64,000 nt of DNA from Jiella soli (GCF_020615385.1 NZ_JAJAVB010000037.1:84170-148169), one strand, 5' to 3'; counted from the first letter of the stretch, positions 45,624-54,989 are shown. Translations and numbers: made by a program. Notes: generated by a model from the letters alone, not told the origin.

Positions 45624-46926
45624 AGTGAGAAAGACCGACGGCGGTCGTCCCGTCTTCGCCGGCAATGGTGGACCTCCAGCAATTGCCGCGGCGGACGACG
45701 CGGCAGCGGTTCAAGAGCTGATAGAATGGCTCGCGGGCGAGGAATGCCACGATCTGGATGCCGCGGGCCTGGCTCGATGTCTGGGTGAGCGCCTCCGCGC
45801 CGCCGGCTTACCGGTGGACGGGCTGACCCTTCACCTCGGGACCCTTTATCCGGAGTTCATGAGGCGCAGCATCACCTGGTCCCCTGGCAAGGCCCTCGTA
45901 TCGCAGGACAGGCTGTCGGGGACGGACGTCAATCCGGGGTTTGGCGACAGCACGGTATTGCGGGCGATGGAATCGGGCATGCCGCAGACGCTTCGCCTCG
46001 GTCGTTCGAGCAAGGCTGTTCGGACCGGTCCCAATGTCAACGATGGCCGGGACGTCGTAGAGTTCATTGCGCTGCCGCTGCGGAACTCTGACGGCCTGGT
46101 CAATGCCGCCAGTTTTTCGACGGAGCGCAGCGACGGCTTCTCGGCATGGGATCGCCGTGTGCTCGACCGTGTCAGACCGGCCTTGCGCAACGTCTGCGAG
46201 TTGCTGGCCCACAAGACGACCGAATTGGTGCTGCTCGAAACCTATGTCGGGGCGACGACGGCGGGCCGCGTCATGGCAGGTCATGTCCGGCGGGGGGAAT
46301 TCGAAGCCCTCGACGCCGGCTTGCTGCTCTGTGACCTGCGCGGCTTCACGGAACTTTCCAATCGCCTGCCGGGGCAGTCGATGCTGGAATTGCTGAATGC
46401 CTATTTCGATCGCGTCGTTCCGGCGATCACCGAGGCCGGTGGCGAAGTCATCAAGTTCATGGGTGACGCCGCCCTCGCCTTCTTCTCCACCGGGGACGCT
46501 GCCTCATCGTGCATCGCTGCACTGGGTGGCGCTCTCAAGGCCTTGGAGGGCGTGAGCGACATTAGCGTGGACGGCGTCACGCTTCGCGCCGGAGTCGCGC
46601 TTCATTATGGAAAGGTCGGTTACGGCAACATCGGGTCGGGCCGGCGTCTCGACTTCACGGTGATTGGCCGCGACGTCAATCTGGTAAGCCGCATCCAGAG
46701 CGTCTGCAGCGCGAGCGGCATACCACTGCTGATGTCCGAGCGCTTCGCCACGCTGATCGCGCCGACGCGGGTAGTGGCGATCGGATGCCATGTCCTGCCC
46801 GGCTTCGTCGACCCGGTCGAACTCTACACGACGCCCTGCCTTTTCGCTCCCGCTCGCGCTCGCGCTGGCGAGACGACATCACGATCGCTTGCCGCACGTC
46901 CGATACCGATCGAGGTCAATCGATGA
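45607..46926 (+). CDS. Class III adenylate/guanylate cyclase
   Basis: About 439 aa. N-terminal GAF-like region (about 30-200) without membrane helices, then a class III cyclase domain: first metal Asp in LLLCDLRGFTELSNRL, second metal Asp in EVIKFMGDAALAFF, and GRDVNLVSRIQ carrying the Asn/Arg transition-state residues. Matches rhizobial soluble adenylate cyclases. The start is uncertain: ATG 45607 overlaps the adaptor stop; GTG 45625 follows it immediately. Its TGA overlaps the pump ATG (ATGA). Purine specificity (A or G) is not proven by the visible residues. Confidence 0.88.
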   Translation: MYQPSRVRKTDGGRPVFAGNGGPPAIAAADDAAAVQELIEWLAGEECHDLDAAGLARCLGERLRAAGLPVDGLTLHLGTLYPEFMRRSITWSPGKALVSQDRLSGTDVNPGFGDSTVLRAMESGMPQTLRLGRSSKAVRTGPNVNDGRDVVEFIALPLRNSDGLVNAASFSTERSDGFSAWDRRVLDRVRPALRNVCELLAHKTTELVLLETYVGATTAGRVMAGHVRRGEFEALDAGLLLCDLRGFTELSNRLPGQSMLELLNAYFDRVVPAITEAGGEVIKFMGDAALAFFSTGDAASSCIAALGGALKALEGVSDISVDGVTLRAGVALHYGKVGYGNIGSGRRLDFTVIGRDVNLVSRIQSVCSASGIPLLMSERFATLIAPTRVVAIGCHVLPGFVDPVELYTTPCLFAPARARAGETTSRSLAARPIPIEVNR

Positions 46927-48524
46927 GCCCCGCGGCGGCGGAGAAGCGCGGGAGCGTTCTGCTGCTTGTCGGCGTGGTGCTCGCTGCCTTAGCGGATGCT
47001 CTCGCCAGCACGGTCCTCTCTCTCGGACGGGCGGACATGATGGGGGATTTGCATGTCACCCCCGACGAGTTTGCCTGGCTGGACATCAGCTACACGGCCG
47101 CCAAGCTGTTCGGCTTCGTCGTGGTGGGATGGCTGATCGGCCATGTCGACGCGCGGCGAGTCCTGGTCGTCGTGGCGCTGACCTTGAGCGCGGCATGCGC
47201 CGCCTCGCCGCTCGCGACGCGTCTCGATGCCCTCGTCCTCTTGCGCGGCGTGCAGGGATTCTCGGGGGCGCTCCTTCTCGTGGCGGGTCAGGTTGTGATC
47301 TTTCTCGGCTACCCGAGAAAGTATCAGCCCGTCCTGCAGGCTTTCTTCGCGATGGGAGCCGTGGTTGCGCCTGCCACGGTCGCTCCGGCATTCGAGGGCT
47401 GGATGCTCGACAGCTTTTCCTGGAAGTGGATCTTCCTCAGCGTCGTTCCCCTGGCCCTCGCAGCCGCGGGGCTGCTGCTCGTCGCGGACCGGCCCGAGCC
47501 GGATCATTCCGCGCCGCGGGCATTCGACGGCATCGGCTTTGCCCTGTTGGCCATCCTCCTTTCCAGTCTCACCTATGGCCTGACGCTGGGCAATCGCTGG
47601 AACTGGTTCGATGCCGACCGGATCGGCTGGCTGAGTCTCGCGGCGCTGGCATCGCTGCTCACATTCTGCGGGTGGGAGATGCTTTCCCGGCGCTCGCGAG
47701 CGATCGATCCCACCCCCTTCCGCTCAGCGGATTTCACTTTTGCCTTCGTCGTCAGCTTCGTCGCTGGCGCCGCGTTGTTCGGCAGCGCCTATTTGATCCC
47801 GGCATTTGCCGTATCCGTTCTCGCCTTTCCTCCGACCGATGCCGGGCTTCTGCTGCTGCCGAGCAGCGGTCTGTTCGCATGCGCCCTGCTTCTTGCGGCG
47901 GCGGTCATACAGGCGCTTCACGTCCCTCCCTTCGCCACCGTGCCGATCGGCATCCTGCTGGTCATGACCGCGATGTACCTTCTGTCGGGATCGGCCGGCG
48001 AGAGCGGCTCCGACGACCTGATCCCGGCCATCCTCCTGCGCGGCCTCGGTCTAGGCTTCCTGTTTCTTTCGATCACGCTGATTGCCTTCGACACCCTGCC
48101 CGCCCGGGCGCTGGCCACTGGCATCGGCCTCTTCAACGCCGGGCGGCAGTTGGGCGGCCTGATGGGCGTGGCCGGCCTCCAGGCGCTGATAGACCACAAT
48201 CTCGCGAACAACGCCGCGGTGCTGGCCTCCCATGTGGTGACGGGCTCCCAGGCGGTGCGCGAGCGGCTCGAAGCGATGGCTGCAACGCTCGTGGCAAAAG
48301 GCCTTGATGCCGGCGCGGCCAGCCGAGCCGCAACCGGCATCTTGGCAAAGGCCATGACCGGCCAAGCCAATATCATTGCCTTTGATACGGCCTTCATCGC
48401 GGTCGCCCTGCTCTTCGTCGTCGCCGCGCCGATACTGATTCTCGTGAAAGTCGGTACGGCCAGACTGCTCGGAGGTCGCACGAGCCAGTCGACTGCCGCT
48501 TTGAAATCGAGCATCATCCCATGA
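46923..48524 (+). CDS. MFS drug:proton antiporter, DHA2/EmrB type
   Basis: A 533-aa protein with about 14 hydrophobic helices. MFS-type motifs include WLDISYTAAKLFGFVVVGWL and a motif C-like region (GAVVAPATVAPAFEGWMLD). The amphipathic C-terminal extension with NNAAVLASHVVTGSQAV is usual for the EmrB branch. Together with the upstream adaptor it forms an EmrAB-type pump. Starts by ATGA overlap with the cyclase and ends by ATGA overlap with the channel gene. Confidence 0.9.
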   Translation: MSPAAAEKRGSVLLLVGVVLAALADALASTVLSLGRADMMGDLHVTPDEFAWLDISYTAAKLFGFVVVGWLIGHVDARRVLVVVALTLSAACAASPLATRLDALVLLRGVQGFSGALLLVAGQVVIFLGYPRKYQPVLQAFFAMGAVVAPATVAPAFEGWMLDSFSWKWIFLSVVPLALAAAGLLLVADRPEPDHSAPRAFDGIGFALLAILLSSLTYGLTLGNRWNWFDADRIGWLSLAALASLLTFCGWEMLSRRSRAIDPTPFRSADFTFAFVVSFVAGAALFGSAYLIPAFAVSVLAFPPTDAGLLLLPSSGLFACALLLAAAVIQALHVPPFATVPIGILLVMTAMYLLSGSAGESGSDDLIPAILLRGLGLGFLFLSITLIAFDTLPARALATGIGLFNAGRQLGGLMGVAGLQALIDHNLANNAAVLASHVVTGSQAVRERLEAMAATLVAKGLDAGAASRAATGILAKAMTGQANIIAFDTAFIAVALLFVVAAPILILVKVGTARLLGGRTSQSTAALKSSIIP

Positions 48525-50026
48525 GCGGGCTAGGCTCAATTCCCGACCCTGGGATGAACTCGCTCCTGATGACGGCGTTTGTTGGTCTGGCCGGAATTGC
48601 CGTCTGGCACCTGATCCCAGAACGTCGCGTCAATACGCGACTGATCGCTCAGATCCCGTTCTTTCTCGCCATGTCCGCGATGCTCCTCGCCTGGCATATC
48701 CTCCCCACGGCGCCACCGGACGGCCAGGCGACGACGTCTGCCGCGCTTCTGGTTGGGGTCGTCAAGCTACTCTGGTGGCTGCATCTCGCATGGGCGATCA
48801 TTGGGGTCGTTAGCATCTCCCTCGTCATCGAGCACAAGCCGCGCGAAGCGCGACTGCTTCAGCAGGTCGTCATCGGCGTCGTCTATGCCGGCACGGTGCT
48901 GTCGATTCTGGCGTTCGTCTTCGCGGTTCCAATCGCCACGCTGATCGCGACCTCGGGAGCGATTGCCGTCGTGCTCGGCCTCGCGCTTCAGAGCACCCTT
49001 GCCGACGTCTTCTCAGGGATCGCGCTCAACCTCGGACGGCCCTTCAGGCTGGGTGACTGGGTCGTGCTCAGCGACGGAACGGAAGGCCGGGTCATCGAGA
49101 CCAATTGGCGCGCGACCCTGCTGCTCGGATTTCCCAACAACGTCGTCGTCCTGCCTAACAGCGTCCTTGCCAAGCTCGGGATCACCAATGTCAGTACGCC
49201 GGATGAGACTCACGGCCTCTCGATCAACGTCCGCGTTGCACCGACACGTTCCCCGGCAGCCGTCGTCGACGTCATGAAGGCGGTGCTGCAAAGCTGCGAC
49301 CTCATCGTCAGGGAGCCGCCTCCCGCCGTCGCAATCAGGGGCCTTGATTCTACTGTGATCGAAGTCGGCCTCATTTTCCGCGTCAGCGACGTCGGCAAGC
49401 GGTTGGCGGCGATGAACGACATCTACGACCTTCTCTATCGCCATGTCCGATCCGCCGGGCTCGTGCTTGCGGTCCAGGGTTCCACACTGGTTGCGATGAC
49501 GGATCTCCCTCCGCTTCAGGCTCGCCGTAACGGATCCGGATCTGCACCCGATCTCATCGCGGCAATGCCGGTCTTTGCGGAGCTTGAGGATGCCGAGTTG
49601 CGAACGCTCACGTCTACCGCTACCTCGCGAACGTTCCAAAACGAAGATGTCATAGCCCGCTTGGGCGACGTGCTGCCGTCTCCAATGATCGTGCGCTCCG
49701 GCATCGTCGCAAGGCAGCGCGACGACGCTAAGGCGAATGTTCCGCCCTTCCACCATCTTGCGCCCGGTGACATCCTTGGTGCCGGCAGCATCCTTTTTGA
49801 CCGCGCTGAGGATTCGACGTCGATCGCGGTCGGCCACGTTACTGTTCTTGAGTTCGATCGCGACTTCTTTGCCTCGCTTCTCGTCGCTCACCCGGAATTA
49901 GCGAACAGTTTGGCTGACCTGCTGCCAAGCGGAGCAACCGGGCCTGACGCGGCCGAGAGACCGCCGGAAGAGGTGATTAAGAAACCAGGGCTTCTGGGGC
50001 GGATCAAGTCGGTCATGGTTGCCTGA
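48521..50026 (+). CDS. MscS-family channel with C-terminal cNMP-binding-like domain
   Basis: A 501-aa protein. N-terminal helices at about 13-32, 42-62, 72-100 and 113-135; the MscS pore helix region is IATSGAIAVVLGLALQSTLA, followed by DVFSGIALNLGRPFRLGDWV, the signature of the family. From about residue 345 (MPVFAELEDAEL, then HLAPGDILGAGSIL) it carries a CRP-like cyclic-nucleotide-binding fold, as in bCNG channels. The usual Glu and Arg phosphate contacts (GE...RSA) read GA...STS here, so ligand binding is uncertain. Coupled to the pump gene by ATGA and two genes downstream of a cyclase. Confidence 0.88.
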   Translation: MSGLGSIPDPGMNSLLMTAFVGLAGIAVWHLIPERRVNTRLIAQIPFFLAMSAMLLAWHILPTAPPDGQATTSAALLVGVVKLLWWLHLAWAIIGVVSISLVIEHKPREARLLQQVVIGVVYAGTVLSILAFVFAVPIATLIATSGAIAVVLGLALQSTLADVFSGIALNLGRPFRLGDWVVLSDGTEGRVIETNWRATLLLGFPNNVVVLPNSVLAKLGITNVSTPDETHGLSINVRVAPTRSPAAVVDVMKAVLQSCDLIVREPPPAVAIRGLDSTVIEVGLIFRVSDVGKRLAAMNDIYDLLYRHVRSAGLVLAVQGSTLVAMTDLPPLQARRNGSGSAPDLIAAMPVFAELEDAELRTLTSTATSRTFQNEDVIARLGDVLPSPMIVRSGIVARQRDDAKANVPPFHHLAPGDILGAGSILFDRAEDSTSIAVGHVTVLEFDRDFFASLLVAHPELANSLADLLPSGATGPDAAERPPEEVIKKPGLLGRIKSVMVA

Positions 50027-50095
50027 ACGGACGCGTCAGAGAACCGATGGTCATTGTCTTTCTTCCGCAGCAGCGGGACGCACGCGCTGACCACG

Positions 50096-51180
50096 GTGGA
50101 TTCCGCCGCGAAGTGCAACGGGTTCATGAGGAGCGTATCTGGACGTCCTTGCCAAGCTTGTTGAGGAGGGCCTGGAGGCGAGTGAGGAAGCCCAGGCACT
50201 TCCGGGGTGTGGTGTTGAGGGTGATGACAGCATCCTGGAGATCGGCCTCGTCGATGGCATCGATATCGAGCCAGCGCGGGAGCCAGCGTCGCAGGCGCCC
50301 GTTGGCGTTTCCGATCCCGCCTTTCTGCCAGGAGGCGTAGGCGTCGCAGAACCAGGTTGACATGCCGAAGAGGTCGGTCAGGAGGCCATGGCGGGCGAAG
50401 GTGGTGTCGTTGTCGAAGGTGACCGAGCCGCGCAGGCTCGCATCGACGCGGCGGAAGATCGCCATCATTGACGAGATGGTCTCCGCAGCGGTCTTGCCGC
50501 TCATCATCGTCGCGAGCGTGATGCGCGTCTTGCGCTCGTGCAGCACCAGGACCGGTCGGGTGTGCTTGCAGATGATGAGGTCGGCCTCCCAATGTCCCGC
50601 GTGGCTTCAATCTCCGGCCGAGGCTGGACGATCATGGATGGAGCGGCGGTTCTTGATGGTGTCGCGGGAGGGGCGCGCCCGCAGCGGGCGACGCCGTGGC
50701 CGCCGCCTAACCAGAGAGTGCCACAGCCTCTCTGGTTTTTAAGCGGCCCGGTAGATGAAGGCGTAGATCGTCTCGGTGACGAGGCTGCGCAATCTCGGCT
50801 CGCCGCCTCGTTTGAGTCAACCGGCGATCTGCTCGGGGGACCAGCCCTCGACAAGGCGGTCGGTGACGAACTGGCGCAATCTCGCGTCCTGCTCGAGAAT
50901 GGCGTCATGCCGCCGTCGCTCGAGATAGGCTCCGTCGGCCTGACGCGGCGAATAACCACCACTGGGCAGGCAATTTCGGCGCAGCTCCCGGCTGATCGTG
51001 GCGGCGGAACGCCCGAGTACCTTGGTGATGGAATTGCTTGAGGCCCCGACGGCCTTCAACGCAGCAGGCTGCTCCCTTTCCCAGCTGGAAAGGTGCGAAT
51101 AGGATCGCACGGCAACACTCCCAAACCCATGCCGATCCTACATCGGCCAGGGGGTGTTGCACCTCGCGCTGGAACTCAGA
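50096..51180 (-). mobile_element. Decayed IS30-family insertion sequence
   Basis: Imperfect terminal inverted repeats at 50100-50119 (ending GCGAAGTGCAAC) and 51157-51176 (beginning GTTGCACCTCGCG), 16 of 20 matching. About 1.08 kb, the usual size of the family. The transposase between them is interrupted. Confidence 0.75.
50124..51110 (-). pseudogene. Frameshifted IS30 transposase
   Basis: The N-terminal fragment (50817-51110) has the IS30 HTH, with SITKVLGRSAATISRELRRN and a stop at 50817. The C-terminal fragment (50124-50546) has DDE-type motifs, VTFDNDTTFARH and CDAYASWQKGGIGNANGRLR, in another frame. Between them the frame shifts at least twice and contains stops, including after RPASAGD ahead of GHWEADLI. 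It cannot make a full transposase. Confidence 0.85.
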
Positions 51181-51426
51181 CCACTCCAGTAAATGGACCA
51201 AGCTATGGAGCAGAGACAACGGGCGCGAGGCGGTAGAGATACGCCGCTTCGCAGTCTTCGACGGAGAACTGTCGGGTAACTGTTCGCGATCCGCCTCGTT
51301 TCCTGTGCTTCGTCGGCGGCAGTCCGGCCTACCTGATCCCAATGGCACCAGCGGAAACGATCTCGGGTGCGTACTCGACGGTTCGAGCACGCACCCGCCT
51401 CTTGACCGGAGCGGTCAGACCCGCGG

Positions 51427-52344
51427 TCAGTAATCCCAGAAGGCCGGGACCCAGCGAAAGGCGTCGCCATCGACCGCCACCCGTCCGACGGAAGGGAACG
51501 GCAGGTGAGTGGCCACCAACTGTTCGCCCGTCGCCGCGAGTTCGCGCAGAAGCCGGATCCGGACTCGAGCCGCCTCTTCGGGGTCATGCTCGAAGCCGTT
51601 GTGCCATTCGGGCTTTTCAAACCCGACCGTGAACACAGCGTCGCCGGCGAAGGTCAGCCGTTCGTCTCCGGACGCTAGACGGACCACACTGTGCCCGGGC
51701 GTGTGGCCGCCGGTGCGCCGCACGATCACCCCCGGTGCCACCTCGTGCTCTTCCTCGAACGGTCGCAGATTGGCGCGATACAGTTGCACGAACCGCGTGG
51801 CGGTCGATTGCAATGCGTCCGGGAAGCCCGGCGGCATGAAGACGTGGCTGAAATCCGGCGCTTCCCAGAACTTGATCTCGGCGGCGGCAACATGGATCCG
51901 CAAGTCCGGCCTCAGACGCTCCTTCACCCCCTCGACGAGCAGCCCGCCGATATGGTCCATATGCATGTGGGTCAGCACCACGTCTGTCACGGAGGCCAGA
52001 TCGATGCCGGCGCTTCCCAGCCGCTGGATCAATTGCCCGGCGCGCGGCAGGTTCAGGTTCGGGTCCAAACCGAGCCCTGCATCGATCAGAATGGTCTGAT
52101 CGCCGCTGCGCACCACGACGACGTTGAGCGACCAGTCGAACGCGTCCGGCGGCAGAAACATGTCGCTGAGCCACGCCGCGCGTGCATCCGGATCCGCATT
52201 GTAGCCCAGCATCTCGGTAGGAAGGGGGAGCACCCCATCGCTGACGACGAGAACGCCGATGTCGCCGACCTGCACCGCATAGCGCGAAGGAACCAGCTCG
52301 CCAGCTCCCGGCCTGTCGAAATGTGAGGTGTTGTCTAGGCTCAT
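51427..52344 (-). CDS. MBL-fold metallo-hydrolase (lactonase-like)
   Basis: A 305-aa metallo-beta-lactamase fold protein with a complete dinuclear site: HMHMDHIGG (about 128-136), His in GGHTPGHS, Asp in FAGDAVF and a C-terminal His in VATHLPFPSVG. Size and motifs fit the quorum-quenching lactonase/arylesterase branch, but N-acyl homoserine lactone activity cannot be read from sequence. No signal peptide, so cytosolic. The decayed IS30 lies downstream. Confidence 0.85.
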   Translation of the reverse strand: MSLDNTSHFDRPGAGELVPSRYAVQVGDIGVLVVSDGVLPLPTEMLGYNADPDARAAWLSDMFLPPDAFDWSLNVVVVRSGDQTILIDAGLGLDPNLNLPRAGQLIQRLGSAGIDLASVTDVVLTHMHMDHIGGLLVEGVKERLRPDLRIHVAAAEIKFWEAPDFSHVFMPPGFPDALQSTATRFVQLYRANLRPFEEEHEVAPGVIVRRTGGHTPGHSVVRLASGDERLTFAGDAVFTVGFEKPEWHNGFEHDPEEAARVRIRLLRELAATGEQLVATHLPFPSVGRVAVDGDAFRWVPAFWDY

Positions 52345-52867
52345 GTGTCTCTCCTTTTGACTTGCCGCTCAAGGTGCGGCCTCCGCGACGCTATTTTGAT
52401 GCGCGGTGTCAGTCGCTTGGCTCGGAAGACAGGATGAGTGATGCGCAAGGATAGGTTCATCTCGGCTGCAATACGAAATGCGATGGCACATACTACGACG
52501 CGAGCCCGATGCTGTGTACGTATCCCGTGCGAGCCCGCTGCCTCAGCGGAGAACGCGGCATGCTGCGACGCGCTCGCGCGCTTGCTGCCTTTCTCGCTCT
52601 ACTTTCGCGCGTAATAGTATCGTGATCATCCTGGAGCCCACAGGACAGGGACTCTGGCCTGCGGCTAGAAAGGTATTTGGCCGGTATCGTGTGGATCGGC
52701 GTAGGGTCCCGAAGCCGATCGGCGCGGTAAGCCGCTGACCGCGTGGAAACTAGTGGGGTCACTACATTGGGCGTAATGACAGCGTTGTCCTCTTGCTCGA
52801 TGATCGCCTTCCCCGGGCCGCGATGCCATCGAGACCATTCGACCCCAACCTCACAGGGCAAGAGACG
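52345..52867. other. Intergenic region, no gene supported
   Basis: About 520 bases. Chance frames only; no RNA-like or palindromic signal stands out. It contains the promoter for the MBL gene (minus). Confidence 0.4.
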
Positions 52868-53875
52868 TCAAGGCTGACTGCAGATCGGAAGGGGTGCCGT
52901 GGGCCTGACAGGCTGACTGGCCTTGAACCGGGCAATCAACGGCTTGAGCGTCGAGGCCGGCCAGTAGCGCGGCTTGCCGATGGCTTTGAGACACATCGCG
53001 TTCCAGTAGCTGCCAGCCTCGGAAGGAGAGCGACCGGAGGCGACGGCTTGCGAGACGGCTTCGATGTCCCGAGCCTCCGGATAGATGTAGACCGTCGTCG
53101 GATCGTTCTTGACGGTGGAGAGGATGACATCGTTTTCGGCCGCCGACCAGCTCGTGCAGCCGTTGCTGCGTCCGGCCGCGTAGTCGACGAGCTTGCCGAA
53201 GGCGACGTAGCCCTCGTCGTCGGCGTATTGGTCTCCAGGGCTCAGGCGGCGGCACTGGGCCCGCACAAGGGTCGCCTGATGGCCGCCAATCACGCGTTCA
53301 CGAGCATTCGCCGTGGCGCCCTCGCCTTCGAACTGCACGAAGGAGCGGACGAACGGCACATCCTTGCCGGATGCTGAACGATGATAGCCCTTGAACGAGT
53401 CGCGGGTCTCCGCGGTCACATAGCCGCCGCCGGTGGTGAGCGACGAATCCATCGCGTTGCCGAAATTCTGGGCGCATTGCTGCCCATTCGAGAAGTCGAC
53501 GACACCGGCAAGCTTGCGACCGCTTCCGTAGCCGGACGACATCGCCCGGAACGTGTGCTGCCCTTCGCAAATCATGTAGAAGCGGCGACCACGCTCGCCA
53601 TTGGGCGACACGCTGGGCCGCGTCGCGTCCATCGCGAAGTAGCATCCATTGTCGATCCTGCCTTCGCGAGTTTTGCGCTGATAAAGCGCCCGGGCCCTCT
53701 GCAGGACGACATCGGAAATCTCGCCGTCCTCGTCGCCGATATGGGCTGCCAGCCATCCCGGCACATTGCCTTGCGGCTCTGCGGCCGCGGACGGGGCAAT
53801 GTCCGTCACACTGCAGCCAGCCAGCACGAACAGAAAGCCGGATGCCAGGGCTGGCAGAAAACGGCTGGCGATCAT
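52868..53875 (-). CDS. Lipoprotein with L,D-transpeptidase (YkuD_2)-like catalytic domain
   Basis: A 335-aa protein. A lipobox (FLFVLAGC) near residues 13-20 predicts a lipid-anchored periplasmic protein. The C-terminal half resembles the YkuD_2 murein L,D-transpeptidase family: a GGH segment and a catalytic-type motif GRSNGCTSW with Cys preceded by Gly. Cell-wall remodelling is the likely role. The start at 53875 is set by the signal sequence and AGGAGAG upstream; the longer upstream frame is Arg-rich and not credible. Confidence 0.6.
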   Translation of the reverse strand: MIASRFLPALASGFLFVLAGCSVTDIAPSAAAEPQGNVPGWLAAHIGDEDGEISDVVLQRARALYQRKTREGRIDNGCYFAMDATRPSVSPNGERGRRFYMICEGQHTFRAMSSGYGSGRKLAGVVDFSNGQQCAQNFGNAMDSSLTTGGGYVTAETRDSFKGYHRSASGKDVPFVRSFVQFEGEGATANARERVIGGHQATLVRAQCRRLSPGDQYADDEGYVAFGKLVDYAAGRSNGCTSWSAAENDVILSTVKNDPTTVYIYPEARDIEAVSQAVASGRSPSEAGSYWNAMCLKAIGKPRYWPASTLKPLIARFKASQPVRPTAPLPICSQP

Positions 53876-54476
53876 CTCGAGAACTCTCCTGTCAGCAGTA
53901 TTCAAAGTCCGCACGCTTCGACGCAGTCGGCGTCGATCACCCCTTCGTCGCAGGAGGAGGCCGAGAAACGGTCGGGTAGGCCTCACCGGCCGGGATGTGC
54001 AGAGCACTCCTTCCAGGCGTTCGTGCGACGCCACGGCTTCGACCGTCCTACAGGCCGAAAACCGCCACGAAGGCGCGATGGATGCAGCCAAGGGCCGACG
54101 TGACGAATTCGGTAAGCGAACCGTAACTCGACGAGGTTTCAAATCGCTTACTAAAGTCGGACGGGCTCAATCTCCAGTCCTACGACCTGCAGAGCGGCCG
54201 CGGCCCAGTCTGGGTCGACTTCTCGGATCCGGACAACGTCGGCGTGCCCCCGCCGTCGCCGTTCTTTCGGCCGGACGGGACGCAGGCCAGGAAGACCTTG
54301 AGCGCCGACGGCGACACGATCCGGATCCGAAGTTACAGCCAACTCTGGACGATGACCGCGGCGGGCCAGAAGCGCGAGGGGAGAAAGGTGGTGGCCGAGT
54401 TCGGTCCGCCGCCGCCGCCGGGCGCGTCGTTTTCGGATCCGCCGCAACGCATTCTGCTTCACTCGGCGAGCCGGTC
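53876..54476. other. Junction of cargo and right phage-like end with a 5'-truncated reading frame
   Basis: From 54127 a plus-strand frame is open without a start codon and reads LLKSDGLNLQSYDLQSGRG then PVWVDFSDPDNVGVPPP and onwards to about 54480. The sequence looks protein-like, so it may be the 3' remnant of a gene truncated when cargo was inserted. 53876-54126 shows nothing beyond the lipoprotein promoter region. Confidence 0.4.
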
Positions 54477-54804
54477 ATGGCGCCGCACCCAGCCACGGAT
54501 CACGCGGTGGCGCGCTGGTTGGAGCGCGTTCGCGGCCTCGATCTCGACGCGCTCTGCCCCGCCAGCTCGATCGACCGCGTCCGCGCCCTCGCCGGCTGCC
54601 GCGTTCTGGGCCTGACGCTCGCCGAAGCGCGAGACCTGGTCTGCCCGCCGAGGCTGCATGCCGGCCTCAACCTCGGCCGAGGCGGCGTCGTGCGGGGGTG
54701 CGGACCGCGTTCTCAGGATCGTCGGCGGCCGGATCGTCACCGTGCTGCCCGTGCTGCCGCCGGCGAAAGCGCAGCCGACCGCGAGGCGGAGGGCGCCGGC
54801 GTGA
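54477..54804 (+). pseudogene. Small phage-type gene with a one-base frameshift
   Basis: The frame starts MAPHPATDHAVARWLERVRG and continues to about LNLGRGGVVRG. Dropping one G of the GGGGG run at 54694-54698 restores ADRVLRIVGGRIVTVLP and a stop at 54802-54804. The DHAVxRWxER start and GGRxVTVLP end recur in small phage or DUF4258-like proteins as I recall them. As written it is frameshifted; a sequencing error or slippage in the G-run is possible. Confidence 0.5.
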
Positions 54805-54878
54805 TTTTTTTGGACGGCGGCTCTTGCGGGTGGGATGATGGCGACCCAAATGCGGGGTATAGCCGCCGCACAGGGGGT

Positions 54879-54966
54879 CTTCGCCGCCGGGTAGGCGGCT
54901 GAGAAGACAGAAAACGGGGCTTCCCGTTTTCTACCTACATTCGCCGCCGGATAGGCGGTTGACAAA
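54879..54966 (+). CRISPR. Two type I-F-like repeats, 60-bp period (mini-array or solitary-repeat RNA)
   Basis: Repeat-like unit 1 (54879-54906) and unit 2 (54939-54966) are each 28 nt. Each has a stem CCGCC/GGCGG with loops GGGTA and GGATA, preceded by TTCG and followed by CTGAGAAG or TTGACAAA. Against type I-F repeats (stem CTGCC/GGCAG, loop GTGTA or GTATA, 3' handle CTAAGAAA) about 21 and 20 of 28 positions match, with stem changes that keep pairing. The 32-nt interval is the I-F spacer length, but it contains a terminator-like hairpin. No cas gene is visible. An orphan mini-array or RNA anti-CRISPR-type repeat is possible; so is coincidence. Confidence 0.45.
54909..54932 (+). terminator. 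Hairpin in the spacer interval, terminator-like
   Basis: AGAAAACGGG (54909-54918) pairs perfectly with CCCGTTTTCT (54923-54932) around GCTT. The A-rich and T-rich outer bases make it a bidirectional Rho-independent-type terminator as well as a possible structured RNA element. Confidence 0.6.
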
Positions 54967-54989
54967 GGCTCCCTCGAGGGAGCCTTTTT
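54967..54989 (+). terminator. Rho-independent terminator after repeat-like unit 2
   Basis: A perfect 18-bp palindrome, GGCTCCCTC with GAGGGAGCC (54967-54984), followed by five T and then CGTTTT. It begins immediately after repeat-like unit 2, so any RNA from this locus would end here. Confidence 0.8.

Noticed and set aside
46790..48307. 505-aa plus-strand open frame
   Set aside because: Out-of-frame shadow of the MFS pump, which has clear membrane helices in its own frame.
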